NCBI GenBank assembly: GCA_963755985.1
Contig: CAVWLO010000005.1
Location: 124,001 to 188,000, forward strand
Direction of reading: 5' to 3'
From: DASXMT01 sp963755985
GTDB taxonomy: Bacteria; Actinomycetota; Acidimicrobiia; Acidimicrobiales; RAAP-2
DNA: 64,000 nucleotides
Under the pieces are notes generated by a model, which had not been told where the DNA came from, did not search any database, and was given only the letters and a program-made list of their open reading frames with translations. The first letter of the stretch is position 1; every line of letters starts with the position of its first letter. Shown here piece by piece: positions 25,326 through 34,333 of this stretch. Both the position numbers and the translations under genes were made by a program.

Positions 25326-25760
25326 ATGGCTGAAACGAACCCGCTCGACGCAGTCGACACCGAGAAAGATGGAGCACCCACGTCCGCTTTCTTCTACTCG
25401 ATCGACGAGCTGCCGAGTCAGTCGATCGCCGAGATGACCGCGGCACTGGACGACAAGCAGGCCGAGGGCCTCTTGGATCTGTTCGGGCGGGACCTGCTCA
25501 CGAAGACCATCCTCCAGTCACCACGCCTGTCGGTGTACCACGAGGTGGTCGGACCGGGTCAGAAGGTGAAGCCGCACCGGCACGGGACCCACCAGATCAC
25601 CTACGTCCTCAGGGGCTCGCTCAACTACGGGAACCGCACCACCTCAGCCGGTATGGGCTATTTCAGCCCGAACCGGCGCTATGCGTGGACGGCGGGAGAC
25701 GAGGGCGCCGAGTGGTTGGAGATCCACGCCGGCGAGCCGCAGGCCTTTGTCGACGACTGA
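25326..25760 (+). CDS. Cupin-domain protein
   Basis: A 144-residue single-domain cupin. The first cupin motif is KPHRHGTHQITYVLRGSLNY with two His; the second, GMGYFSPNRRYAWTAGDEG, lacks the usual final His, so metal binding may be altered. A 60-residue helical N-terminal extension precedes the barrel. Such proteins may be small dioxygenases, isomerases or ligand sensors; none is favoured. GGAAGAGG precedes the ATG. It follows the amidohydrolase by 116 bases and is convergent with a hydrolase gene, with a perfect palindrome GAGCTGGCCAGCTC at 25775-25788 between them. Confidence 0.85.
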   Translation: MAETNPLDAVDTEKDGAPTSAFFYSIDELPSQSIAEMTAALDDKQAEGLLDLFGRDLLTKTILQSPRLSVYHEVVGPGQKVKPHRHGTHQITYVLRGSLNYGNRTTSAGMGYFSPNRRYAWTAGDEGAEWLEIHAGEPQAFVDD

Positions 25761-25774
25761 GCTGGTCATGGTCT

Positions 25775-25788
25775 GAGCTGGCCAGCTC
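25775..25788. terminator. Palindrome between convergent genes
   Basis: GAGCTGGCCAGCTC is a perfect 14-bp palindrome located between the cupin stop and the stop of the convergent alpha/beta hydrolase. AGCTGG occurs again 12 bases to its left. There is no loop or U-tract, so it is at best a weak bidirectional terminator or pause element. Confidence 0.25.
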
Positions 25789-25792
25789 CGAG

Positions 25793-26761
25793 CTAGCCGT
25801 CGTCTTGGGCCAGGCCGAGGGCACGGGTGAGCGCGGCCCACCTCAGGCTCCAGGCCAGACGACCGAGCCGGGAGTCGGGGGCGATGAGGTCGAAACCATG
25901 AAACGCCCCCGGGTACACATGCAACTCCGTCGGTACGCCAGCGTCGAGAAGACGGCGGGCGTATTCGATGCACTCGTCTCGAAAGGTCTCCACCTCGCCC
26001 ACGTCGACCAGGGCCGGGGGCAGCCCGGCCAGGTCCTCGGCTCGGGCCGGCGCCGCATAGGGGGAGACTCCTTCACCGCCGGCCCGGTCGCCGAGCAACG
26101 ACCTCCATCCGTGGGCGTTGTCGGTGCGGTCCCAGATCGTGGTGCCGTCATACTGGGTCGAGGAGTAGGTGGCCGACCGGTCGTCGAGCATCGGCTCCAA
26201 CAGCAGCTGGAAGGCCAGACGGGGCCCTCCTCGGTCGCGTGCGAGCAGCGCGGTGCCGGCAGCGAGACCTCCCCCGGCACTGGGACCCCCGACGGCGATA
26301 CGTTCAGGGTCGATGCCGTAGGCCGGACCATGCGCCTCGGTCCACACCAGACCGGCGTAACAGTCCTCGATCGGCGCCGGGTGGGGGTGCTCGGGAGCCA
26401 GCCGGTATTCGACGGAGACGACGGCGAATCCGAAGTGCTCCACTGCTCCGACCAAGAGGTCGTCGTCCATGTCCATCGACCCGATCATCATCCCCCCGCC
26501 GTGCATCCAAAAGAGCACCGGCACCGGCGACGCCGCCGCCGGCCGGTATATGCGCAGGGCTACGTCGGGCTCACCCAGGGGCCCGGGAACGCTGACGTCC
26601 TCCACCCGTACCGTATCCGGTCGTGCCGGCGGGGCTGCCTCCCTGAGAGCACGGAGACCGGCTCGCAGTTCGCCCAGTCCCTCGGGCTCGAACCCGGGCA
26701 GGGCAGTGAGGGTGGCTTCGAGGAACGGACGCAACTCGGGATCGATGCTGTCGGTCGGCAT
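25793..26761 (-). CDS. Alpha/beta hydrolase of the HSL/fold-3 family
   Basis: A 322-residue esterase/lipase. MHGGGMMIGS near residue 88 is the HGGG oxyanion motif, GGPSAGGGLA near 160 holds the nucleophilic Ser, DVGEVETFRDE near 260 the acid, and GAFHGFD near 290 the catalytic His. Family members cleave short- to medium-chain esters and acetyl groups; in a P450 and Baeyer-Villiger-rich setting, ester or lactone hydrolysis after oxygen insertion is plausible. Convergent with the cupin; 211 bases from the TetR at 26973 in divergent orientation. Confidence 0.92.
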   Translation of the reverse strand: MPTDSIDPELRPFLEATLTALPGFEPEGLGELRAGLRALREAAPPARPDTVRVEDVSVPGPLGEPDVALRIYRPAAASPVPVLFWMHGGGMMIGSMDMDDDLLVGAVEHFGFAVVSVEYRLAPEHPHPAPIEDCYAGLVWTEAHGPAYGIDPERIAVGGPSAGGGLAAGTALLARDRGGPRLAFQLLLEPMLDDRSATYSSTQYDGTTIWDRTDNAHGWRSLLGDRAGGEGVSPYAAPARAEDLAGLPPALVDVGEVETFRDECIEYARRLLDAGVPTELHVYPGAFHGFDLIAPDSRLGRLAWSLRWAALTRALGLAQDDG

Positions 26762-26972
26762 GGTTCAAGAGGTTAGTGGGACAGCACTCCCGCCGGCCTG
26801 CCCATGATCGTGCTGCTCCCGCTGCCGGGCGACGCCGACCCTCACACTGATCCGATTCGGAGAGGTTGGTGACTGATATCCTGAGCCATTCCTGTAGTGA
26901 AAAGAGAACCGAATATGCAGCGCCACATGTCCGACGGGCACGGAAGTCCGGAGATCGTCCGGGAGACGGGGC

Positions 26973-27716
26973 GTGGCTAGCCGAAAGCCCAGCGCGCCGG
27001 AGGTCGGTGCCGTCGATGTGGAAGCGAGGCTGCCCGAGTGGAAGAGGCAGAGTGTCGATCGTTCCCTTCAGGCCGCCCGAAGCCGTGCGACCGAGCGCAG
27101 CGACCGATTCGTAGCTGCGGCCGTAGAGCTGATGGGGGAGCGTGGACTCGACTTCACCGTCCAGGACGTCGTCGACCACTCGCGGATGTCCATTCGGACG
27201 TTTTACAATTTCTTCGCCAGCAAGGACGACCTCTTGGTCGCAGTGCACGAGACGATCCTCGCGACCGAGGTGGTGCCCCGGCTCCGCAAGCGATGCGATG
27301 CAGAAACCGACCCGATCCGACGCATCCAAGCTTATATCCAGGGGATATACGACATCACCTCGAAGCCTGGCCTGGTGTCGCGAGCGCTGACGATGTTTCG
27401 CAACCGACTGGCCGAGACCAGGCCGGATGACCTCAACCGGGCATTCCGTCCGCAGCTGGAGCTGGTGGCCGAGCTCGTCCGTGATGCAGCCGAGGCCGGC
27501 GAGTTGCGCACCACCCTCGGACCTGACGTGGCGGCCCACCTCTTGCACCACACGGTGCTGGCCATCGTTCATGCTCGGATCCTGAGTCCGACCGACGTCG
27601 AAGTAACGGCGGACGAGCTCTGGTTGTTCTGCAGCTCAGGGATAGGCGCCGATCCGGCGTCCAGTCCGGCCGCTCCCAAGCGGACATCGTCGCGGCGTTC
27701 GGCGGGGAGCCGCTGA
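26973..27716 (+). CDS. TetR-family regulator upstream of a P450
   Basis: A 247-residue regulator from a GTG at 26973. RFVAAAVELMGERGLDFTVQ leads into the helix-turn-helix VVDHSRMSIRTFYNFFASKD near residues 66-85. The C-terminal domain is all-helical and ends in a basic tail. The next gene is the P450 at 27879; the inverted repeat at 27801-27823 in that gap is the best operator candidate. Divergent from the HSL-type hydrolase, so it could control both. Confidence 0.9.
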   Translation: MASRKPSAPEVGAVDVEARLPEWKRQSVDRSLQAARSRATERSDRFVAAAVELMGERGLDFTVQDVVDHSRMSIRTFYNFFASKDDLLVAVHETILATEVVPRLRKRCDAETDPIRRIQAYIQGIYDITSKPGLVSRALTMFRNRLAETRPDDLNRAFRPQLELVAELVRDAAEAGELRTTLGPDVAAHLLHHTVLAIVHARILSPTDVEVTADELWLFCSSGIGADPASSPAAPKRTSSRRSAGSR

Positions 27717-27800
27717 CGGCCCGACTGCCTGTCTCGCCCCGGCCGACGAGGGCAGCCGGTGCAGTTCGGGCCGGAGGGGGCAATCGTCCTTTCTGGCTAC

Positions 27801-27823
27801 ATTGTGGTACGCTGTACGACAAT
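27801..27823. promoter_or_regulatory. 23-bp inverted repeat before the third P450
   Basis: ATTGTGGTAC (27801-27810) and GTACGACAAT (27814-27823) are inverted repeats with one mismatch pair around GCT. It lies 56 bases upstream of the P450 ATG and 85 bases after the TetR stop. Length and dyad are typical of TetR-type operators. Confidence 0.65.
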
Positions 27824-27878
27824 AACGGCGACGCCGCGCCGATCCCAAACTCGCCGCGCCGACCTGTGGAGGTGTGCA

Positions 27879-29153
27879 ATGGCAACGACCGCGGTGGACC
27901 CCCTGTTCGATGCGGCGGTACTCGAGCAGCCCCATGGCTACTACGCCGAACTCCGGCAGTCGGATCCCGTACACCGGGTCGATGGCACCAATGCCTTTCT
28001 CGTGTCCCGGCTCGACCTGATCCACGAAGTGATCGCCAATCCGACTGTCTACTCCAGCAATAGCAGCGAATTTCTCTACGTCGGCGAGGACGGTCAGCCG
28101 GGGCTGCGTCCACCGGTCGACGCCCATGTCGGTGACGGGATGCCCGGCGTGCTGGCCACGGCCGATCCCCCCGATCACGGGCGTCAACGCAAGGTCCTCA
28201 GCCATGTTCTCTCGACCGGGGCCATCAACGCACGAGAAGACGAGTTCCGACAGCTCATCGATTCGGCTCTCGACCGACACCTGTCCGCCGGACGGGTCGA
28301 ATGGATGGGCGAGGTGGCCGAACCCCTGCCGATCATGATGGTGACTCGGCTGATGGGCCTGGCCGACAGCGCCGCTCCGGCGCTGAAAGAGCAGGGGTAC
28401 GCCTCGGTGGAGCAGATCAGCGGCTTTGTCCCCGAAGCGCGACGCCGGGTCCTGCAGGAGAAGATGACGGAGCTCGGTCCCGTTGTCGAGGGATACATGG
28501 CTGCCCGTTCGGCCACTGATCCCGATCAGTCCACCGTGCTCGGCGTCTGCGCACGGGCAGTGGCCGACGGCGAGCTGAGCGACATGGAGGCCTTCGGGAT
28601 CCTCGGCATCCTCATGGCCGCAGGGGGCGAGTCAACGACGAGCCTGCTCGGGTTCGGCGTCCACACGCTCGCCGAACGGCCGGAACTGCAAGATCGCCTG
28701 CGGGCCCAACCTGCCCTGATCCCGGCCTTCGTGGAGGAGGCGTGCCGGGTCGAGCCTCCATTTCGAGGGCATTACCGCCGGGTCCTCTCGGACACCACCC
28801 TGGGCGGGGTCGCACTGGCTGCCGGGTCCCGTCTCGTGCTGTTGTGGCCCGCGGCCAACCGGGACCCGGAGGCGTACCCCCAGCCCGACCAGATCGACGT
28901 CCATCGGGGCAACCCACGGCAGCACGTCGGATTCGGGTGGGGGATCCACTTGTGCGTCGGAGCACCTCTGGCCCGACTGGAGGCCCGGGTAACGTTCGAG
29001 CGACTGCTCGCTCGGACCTCGTCCTTCTCGATCGAAGGGGCATCGGACGGGTTGCTCCACCACAAGAGCCTGATGGTCCGCAGGCTGGTCGAACTGCCGC
29101 TGACGCTCCGCACCGAGGACCGCTCCGCGCCCAGCACTACAGTTCCGGCATAG
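27879..29153 (+). CDS. Cytochrome P450 (third of three)
   Basis: A 424-residue P450. ATADPPDHGRQRKVLSHVL is the C-helix region; MAAGGESTTSLLGF near residue 246 is the I-helix with AGGEST in place of AGxDTT; EEACRVEPPF has ExxR; FGWGIHLCVGAPLARLE holds the haem Cys at about residue 359. The proline after GA in the Cys loop is unusual next to the other two (GAHLAR). GGAGG supports the ATG at 27879. It is flanked by two TetR genes on the same strand, and an inverted repeat stands at its promoter, indicating inducible expression. Confidence 0.95.
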   Translation: MATTAVDPLFDAAVLEQPHGYYAELRQSDPVHRVDGTNAFLVSRLDLIHEVIANPTVYSSNSSEFLYVGEDGQPGLRPPVDAHVGDGMPGVLATADPPDHGRQRKVLSHVLSTGAINAREDEFRQLIDSALDRHLSAGRVEWMGEVAEPLPIMMVTRLMGLADSAAPALKEQGYASVEQISGFVPEARRRVLQEKMTELGPVVEGYMAARSATDPDQSTVLGVCARAVADGELSDMEAFGILGILMAAGGESTTSLLGFGVHTLAERPELQDRLRAQPALIPAFVEEACRVEPPFRGHYRRVLSDTTLGGVALAAGSRLVLLWPAANRDPEAYPQPDQIDVHRGNPRQHVGFGWGIHLCVGAPLARLEARVTFERLLARTSSFSIEGASDGLLHHKSLMVRRLVELPLTLRTEDRSAPSTTVPA

Positions 29154-29186
29154 TTCCACGGGATCCGACAATCGGCGAGCCGCCCC

Positions 29187-29779
29187 ATGTTCGAGGACGA
29201 CCACCGTCACTCAACGAGAGTGGGATCGTCGCCGCCGCCCTTCGCCTCACTCGTGAGGTGGGCCTCGAGAACCTGTCGATGCGGGCCCTGGCCCGAGAGC
29301 TCGGCGTGCCTCCGATGACGATCTACCACTACGTACCGAACAAAGAAACCTTGCGTGAACTGGTGCTGGACCACATCCTTGGCCAAATCCGCATCCCGGG
29401 GCCCGACGAGGGAACCTGGGAGCACCGACTCCGGCAACTGGAGCGCGAGGCCCGCCGGGTGTTCGCCGAGCACCCCGGTGTGTCGGCTCAGTCGGGCGAC
29501 AGGGGTTCGGTCGAGAGCACGCGGCTGGCCCAGGGAGTCCTGACCATCCTCGGCGACGGCGGCTTCAGTCCGGAGGCCGCCGTCCTCGGCTTCGCCGCGC
29601 TCTACACCTTCATGACCGGTCAGCTCGATCTTGACACCGTGGCCGACGCCGTCGTCAGCGGGCCGCCGAGGGCGACCCTGGAAAGCGTCACCCGCGTGAG
29701 CCAATTCACCCGCGACGAGCTTTTCGAGTTCGGGTTCGATGCGGTCATCGAGGGGCTGAAGGTCAAACTGCTGCGGTAG
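29187..29779 (+). CDS. TetR-family regulator, start disrupted by a probable one-base deletion
   Basis: The protein-like frame reads RGRPPSLNESGIVAAALRL, then LSMRALARELGVPPMTIYHY (helix-turn-helix) and a TetR C-terminal domain, ending at 29779. In this frame there is no ATG, GTG or TTG between about 28940 and the first helix. The ATG at 29187 is one base out of frame and directly precedes the RGRPP block, so a missing base at about 29190-29192 would restore a 197-residue protein (M, one residue, RGRPP). It follows the P450 stop by 33 bases and is probably cotranscribed with it. Confidence 0.75.
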
Positions 29780-29928
29780 GACGCCGAGCCGGCTGACCGC
29801 TCGGGCCATTGCCTCTGGGTGGGGAGCCCTTGCTCGGCGCATCCGGCCCGGATAAAGTAGAACGCCAGTTGCATTATCAAATAGTGACACTGTGGACATC
29901 AGTAGTCGTTACTTGTCGAGGGGGGACA

Positions 29929-31170
29929 TTGCGTACGCGCCTGGCCAGGATGACAGCCGCCATCGTCGTGGCCGGTGGGTCGGTGGCCACCTTCGGTGCG
30001 GTCGCGCCGCCGACGGCCGCGGCCGCTCCCCAGGCCATCACCATCGCCCTCATCACCTCGCTGACCGGGGCGGCGGCGGCGGAATACAGCGACTCGCCCG
30101 CAGGATTCCGCGCCCGCATCGCGCTGCAGAATGCGCAGGGCGGCGTCAACGGGCACAAGATCGTTCCCCTCGTGATCAACGACGACACCAATCCGACGAC
30201 CGTGGTGACCGCCGTGCAAGACGCCCTCTCCAAGGGCGCCCTCGGCATCGTGGCGAACAGCGCGCTGTTCTTCGCGGCGGCGAAGTACCCCCAGCAGCAA
30301 GGAGTCCCGGTGACCGGGAATTTCTCCGACGGTCCTGAATGGGGTGAGCAGCCCTACACCAACATGTTCGCCTCGGACGACGGCAGCGTGAACCCGAAGT
30401 ATCCGGTGAACACCGGGGCCGGGTTGTTCCTCAAGCAGCACGGCGGCACGGTGATCGGGACCTACGGCTATAGCATCTCGCCGTCGTCTACCCGCTCGGC
30501 CATCGGGGTGGCCACGTCGTTCAACCACGCCGGTGGCAAGACCGGCGTGGTTGACACGTCGGTCCCTTTCGGCGGGGTCGACTTCACCACCGCCGCACTG
30601 ACGGCCAAGTCAAAGGGGGTGAACGCCATCTGGGCGGCGATGGACAACGGCTCGAATTTCGCCCTGGCTACGTCCCTGAGGCAGGCAGGGGTGAAGCTCA
30701 AGGCCGTGGTGTTCCCCACCGGGTACGAGCCGGGCGTAATCAACACGCCGGCCTGGCAGGCTGTCCAAGGCGACTACTTCGTGACCCAGTTCCGTCCCTT
30801 CTCATTGCCGAACGCGGCTACGTTGCAGATGGCTGCCGCTCTGCAGAAGTATCAGGGTTTCTCCAAGTCCGATTTCCCCGACTTCGGCCAGTACGAGTCC
30901 TGGCTGGGTGCGGACCTCATGATCAAAGGCATCCAGAAGGCAGGACAGAACCCGAGCCGGAGTGCAGTCATCAAGAGCCTACGGAGCATGAAGAACTACA
31001 ACGGCAACGGCATCTTGCCGTACACGATCGACTACTCGACGATCTTCGGTCACGACCTCCCACAACAATGCGCTTGGTATATGCAAGCGAGGCCCAACGG
31101 GTTCGTGGCCGCGTCGACGCAGCCCCTCTGCGGCACGGATCTCCCCGGGACATCGACGCCCCAGTCGTAG
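29929..31170 (+). CDS. Periplasmic/extracellular substrate-binding protein (Leu/Ile/Val-type)
   Basis: About 413 residues from a TTG at 29929 with GAGGGGGG before it. RTRLARMTAAIVVAGGSVAT and a following Ala-rich stretch form a Sec signal peptide, cleaved near TAAAA/PQAIT; there is no lipobox. ITIALITSLTGAAAAEYSDS, GGVNGHKIVPLVINDDT and GALGIVANSALFF are the first-lobe motifs of type I periplasmic binding proteins (Peripla_BP_6) that deliver amino acids, aromatic acids or other ligands to ABC importers. No permease or ATPase gene is nearby, so its transporter is elsewhere or it serves as an orphan sensor/binder. The leader DNA is unusually AT-rich. Confidence 0.88.
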   Translation: MRTRLARMTAAIVVAGGSVATFGAVAPPTAAAAPQAITIALITSLTGAAAAEYSDSPAGFRARIALQNAQGGVNGHKIVPLVINDDTNPTTVVTAVQDALSKGALGIVANSALFFAAAKYPQQQGVPVTGNFSDGPEWGEQPYTNMFASDDGSVNPKYPVNTGAGLFLKQHGGTVIGTYGYSISPSSTRSAIGVATSFNHAGGKTGVVDTSVPFGGVDFTTAALTAKSKGVNAIWAAMDNGSNFALATSLRQAGVKLKAVVFPTGYEPGVINTPAWQAVQGDYFVTQFRPFSLPNAATLQMAAALQKYQGFSKSDFPDFGQYESWLGADLMIKGIQKAGQNPSRSAVIKSLRSMKNYNGNGILPYTIDYSTIFGHDLPQQCAWYMQARPNGFVAASTQPLCGTDLPGTSTPQS

Positions 31171-31190
31171 GTCGTCCAGACCGATGCCGT

Positions 31191-33296
31191 TCAGACGGGC
31201 CCCGTACCGGGCCGCTCGTCCCTTCCGGCCGCCGCCCACCAGTTGGGAGAGGCGGCCAACCCCAACGGACCGTCGGTATCCTGCCGTTCCGCCTCGATCA
31301 CGTGCAGTACGGCGTTGACCAGGGCCAGGTGAGTCAACGCCTGGGGGAAGTTGCCGAGGTGCCGGCCGGTGCGGGGATCGAGCTCCTCCCCGTACAGCCC
31401 CAGAGCACTCGCGGATGAGAGCAACCGCTCGCAGAGCTTTCGCGCCCGGTCGATCTCGCCGATCTCCACCAGCGCGGAGACCAGCCAGAACGAACAAACG
31501 GTGAAGGTGGACTCGGACTCGTTGAGACCATCGTCGGTCGTCTCGGTGCGGTAGCGGAGGACGAAGCCGTCATCCGAGAGCTCGTCGGCGATCCCGAGCA
31601 CGGTCGCTCGCAGCCGCTCGTCGTCCGGTGGCAGGAACCGCACCAGGGGAAGCAACAGGAGGGAGGCGTCGAGCTGGTCGGAGCCGTAGTACTGGGTGAA
31701 CCGTCCGGCGGCGTCGACGCCGTGCTCGCAGATGTCCGCGTGGATCTCCAATGCTGCGCTCCACCAGCGGTTGGCCCGCTCACTCTCGCCCCGGAGCGCG
31801 GCCAGACGAGCGGCGCGGTCGGCAGCTACCCAGCACATGACCTTGGAGAAGGTGAAATGGCGCGCTTCGCCCCGGGTCTCCCAGATGCTCTGATCGGGCT
31901 GGCGCCAAGAACGGATCGCCGTCTCGACAGCTTGGACGACGATCCTCCAGGCCCGCTCGGTCAGTGAGTCCCGCGATCGGGTCTGCTGGTAGACGCAGTC
32001 GACAATGGCTCCGAGAATGTCGAACTGCTGTTGGCCGTAGGCGGCATTGCCGATGCGGACCGGCCGGCTCCCGGCGTAGCCCGACAGGTGGTCGATCTCC
32101 GTTTCGGGCAGGAGCCTCGTCCCATCGACTCCGTAGAGCACTTGCAACAGCCGCTCCGCCGGTGGCTGACCCTCCTCGCCACGCTCTGGCTCGATGGCAT
32201 CCCCGAGAAAGGCCAAGAAGTCGTCGGCTTCGGCATCAAACCCGAGGGCATGGAGTGCCCAGAGGGTGAAGGCGGCGTCGCGGACCCACGAGTAGCGGTA
32301 GTCCCAGTTGCGCCCCCCACCGAGATGCTCCGGGAGCGAAGTGGTCGGGGCGGCGAGCAGGGCGCCGGTCGGCGCGTAGGTGAGGCCCTTCAGCGTGATG
32401 GCGCTGCGCTGGAGTTGCTCCCGCCAGGGATGGTCGGGGTATCGGCCGCCATCGACCCAGCCGCGCCAGAACCGCTCGGTCTCCGCCATCGAGGTCCGGG
32501 CGCCGGCAATGTCGCCCGGAGGTGGCCGGTTGGCCCAGCTCAGGGCGATGTAGCAGGATTCGCCCTCGGTGAGCCGATGGCGGGCCCGCACGGCGCGGCC
32601 CTCGATGCCCATCCGCAGGTCACCGGCCAGGGTCAGTGGGATGAAGTCGGGATTGGTGGTGACCACCTGGTGGTATGCGGCGCCGGCGTACTCCCATCGG
32701 GCGTCGGCTCCGCCGTAGTCGAAGGACGGCTGGCAGTCGAGCACCACGTCGACCGTTCCGTGGAGGCAGGTCGCGGTGCGGATGAGGACGTGATCGGCGT
32801 CGAAATCGCCCGGCGTACGCCGGTGCCAGGCCGAACGGTCGCTTGTCCGGTGCCAGGGCCCGATGGCCATGAAGTCCCGGACGGCCAGCCAGCCGGTGCG
32901 AGTCTGCCAGGTGGTCGCCAGCACCATCGTGCCGGGAACGTACCGACGGTTGGCGGGCACGGCTGTGTCCGCCGGCGCCAGCCGAAGCGAACCTGCCGCC
33001 CGGTCCAGGATCATCCCGAAGACGCTCGGGTCGTGCGGCCGCGGTAGGCACAACCACTCGATCGCCCCGGTCGGTGCCACCAGGCAGGTGTTCTCACAGT
33101 CGGAGAGGAAGGCGTAGTCGGCGATCGGCGGAAAGATGGCCTCGAGCGAGCCCAGGCCCAAGAAGGCGGGGGGGCCCGACCCAGCTGCCCGCTCGGGTTC
33201 GGGCCGCCCGACCGGTCGCAGCGGCACGAGCCGCCCGGTCGGGGCCACAAGGTGCGCCGGCACCTCGTGGGCCTGGCCACTCCGATCCGATGCCAT
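31191..33296 (-). CDS. Glycoside hydrolase family 15 protein (glucoamylase/trehalase-like)
   Basis: About 701 residues. The N-terminal beta-sandwich (IADYAFLSDCENTCLVAPTG, AIEWLCLPRPHDPSVFG) is typical of the actinobacterial trehalase-like GH15 group. The (alpha/alpha)6 catalytic domain follows, with LPEHLGGGRNWDYRYSWVRD near residue 315 and later QSIWETRGEARHFTFSK holding the region of the catalytic acid. It would hydrolyse an alpha-glucoside such as trehalose. No signal peptide, so intracellular. ATG 33296 is preceded by GAGGAG; an in-frame GTG lies at 33311. It is housekeeping-like and unrelated to the surrounding CoA chemistry. Confidence 0.92.
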   Translation of the reverse strand: MASDRSGQAHEVPAHLVAPTGRLVPLRPVGRPEPERAAGSGPPAFLGLGSLEAIFPPIADYAFLSDCENTCLVAPTGAIEWLCLPRPHDPSVFGMILDRAAGSLRLAPADTAVPANRRYVPGTMVLATTWQTRTGWLAVRDFMAIGPWHRTSDRSAWHRRTPGDFDADHVLIRTATCLHGTVDVVLDCQPSFDYGGADARWEYAGAAYHQVVTTNPDFIPLTLAGDLRMGIEGRAVRARHRLTEGESCYIALSWANRPPPGDIAGARTSMAETERFWRGWVDGGRYPDHPWREQLQRSAITLKGLTYAPTGALLAAPTTSLPEHLGGGRNWDYRYSWVRDAAFTLWALHALGFDAEADDFLAFLGDAIEPERGEEGQPPAERLLQVLYGVDGTRLLPETEIDHLSGYAGSRPVRIGNAAYGQQQFDILGAIVDCVYQQTRSRDSLTERAWRIVVQAVETAIRSWRQPDQSIWETRGEARHFTFSKVMCWVAADRAARLAALRGESERANRWWSAALEIHADICEHGVDAAGRFTQYYGSDQLDASLLLLPLVRFLPPDDERLRATVLGIADELSDDGFVLRYRTETTDDGLNESESTFTVCSFWLVSALVEIGEIDRARKLCERLLSSASALGLYGEELDPRTGRHLGNFPQALTHLALVNAVLHVIEAERQDTDGPLGLAASPNWWAAAGRDERPGTGPV

Positions 33297-33350
33297 CGCT
33301 TCGCTCCTCACATTGCCCAGTCGAGATGCTAGTGATCAGGCAGGATCGAT

Positions 33351-34271
33351 CTATCCGGCCCCCTCCCACCTGGTCTCGAACGCAGCGAGGTTGGCCGCGG
33401 CCTCGTCGTAGCGGATGTTGTTGGCCGTCTGCTTGGGGCCGTCCCAGCCGTCGAGGAGCTTGCGATCATGGCAGAACCACTGCGCCTCGATGGTCCTCCC
33501 GTTGAAGGCCGCGGCTTCGTCGTCGGTGGCCAGCCAGCCCACCACCCGCGCCACCACTTCGGGCGGAGCACCCTGGTTCGAAATTCCGAATTTGGCCATG
33601 TCCTGACCGATGCGCTCGGTGGCGATCAGCCCGGGCTGGACGTTGTAGCAGCGGATGCCCTGGTCGCCCAGTTCGACGGCCAGGAACCCGGCGATCCTCT
33701 GGAACGCGCCCTTGGAGATGCCGTATCCCATGCCCCAACCACCGTCACCGGCCGGCTTGGTGGGGTCGCCGTAGCCGGACGCCGACGTGATGTTGACCAG
33801 GGTCCCCCCACCGTGCTCGATCATCGAAGGCAGGATCAGTCGATTGAGCACCAAGGGCGCCACCACATTGGCCTCGAGCTGGTGCTCGAGTAGCTCGATC
33901 GGGGTGTCGAGGAAGCGGTCCATGTGTCCCGGGCCGATATAGCGGCCGTTGTGCACGACCAGGTCGATCCGCTCCCACTGCCCCAGCACGGTGGCCACCG
34001 CGGCGCCGAGCGAAGCCCGGTCGAGCAGGTCGGCCGCGACGACCAGTGCCTCTTGGCCGGCGCCCTGGATCAAAGCGGCCGTCTCCGACAGGCTGCCCGG
34101 CAAGGGAGTGACGTCGGTCGAGCTGATCGTCGAGGAGTGCTCGCGCCGTTCGCCGCTGTTCACCGTCCGGGCCGTGATGGCCACATCGAACCCGGCGCCG
34201 GCCAGCTCGACGGCCACGGCCTTTCCGATCCCGCGACTGGCTCCGGTCACAAACGCTACCTTGCGTGCCAT
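33351..34271 (-). CDS. SDR-family oxidoreductase with an insertion
   Basis: A 306-residue SDR. FVTGASRGIGKAVAV is the cofactor loop and ITARTVNSGE after the second strand suggests NADP(H). About 20 extra residues (near 42-62) follow, then VVAADLLDR. HNGRYIGPG stands at the NNAG position, NITSASGYGDPTKPAG carries the catalytic Ser, and YGISK the Tyr/Lys. The C-terminal tail (RKLLDGWDGPKQTANNIRY) extends beyond the core. Cotranscribed after the SRPBCC gene (62-base gap) and followed by the GH15 gene. Substrate unknown. Confidence 0.88.
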   Translation of the reverse strand: MARKVAFVTGASRGIGKAVAVELAGAGFDVAITARTVNSGERREHSSTISSTDVTPLPGSLSETAALIQGAGQEALVVAADLLDRASLGAAVATVLGQWERIDLVVHNGRYIGPGHMDRFLDTPIELLEHQLEANVVAPLVLNRLILPSMIEHGGGTLVNITSASGYGDPTKPAGDGGWGMGYGISKGAFQRIAGFLAVELGDQGIRCYNVQPGLIATERIGQDMAKFGISNQGAPPEVVARVVGWLATDDEAAAFNGRTIEAQWFCHDRKLLDGWDGPKQTANNIRYDEAAANLAAFETRWEGAG

Positions 34272-34333
34272 CCATTCCCCTTGCTCGTGTTCGGTCGCCG
34301 TCCAGGCTGACCGGCTGATTGCGACGACCGACC

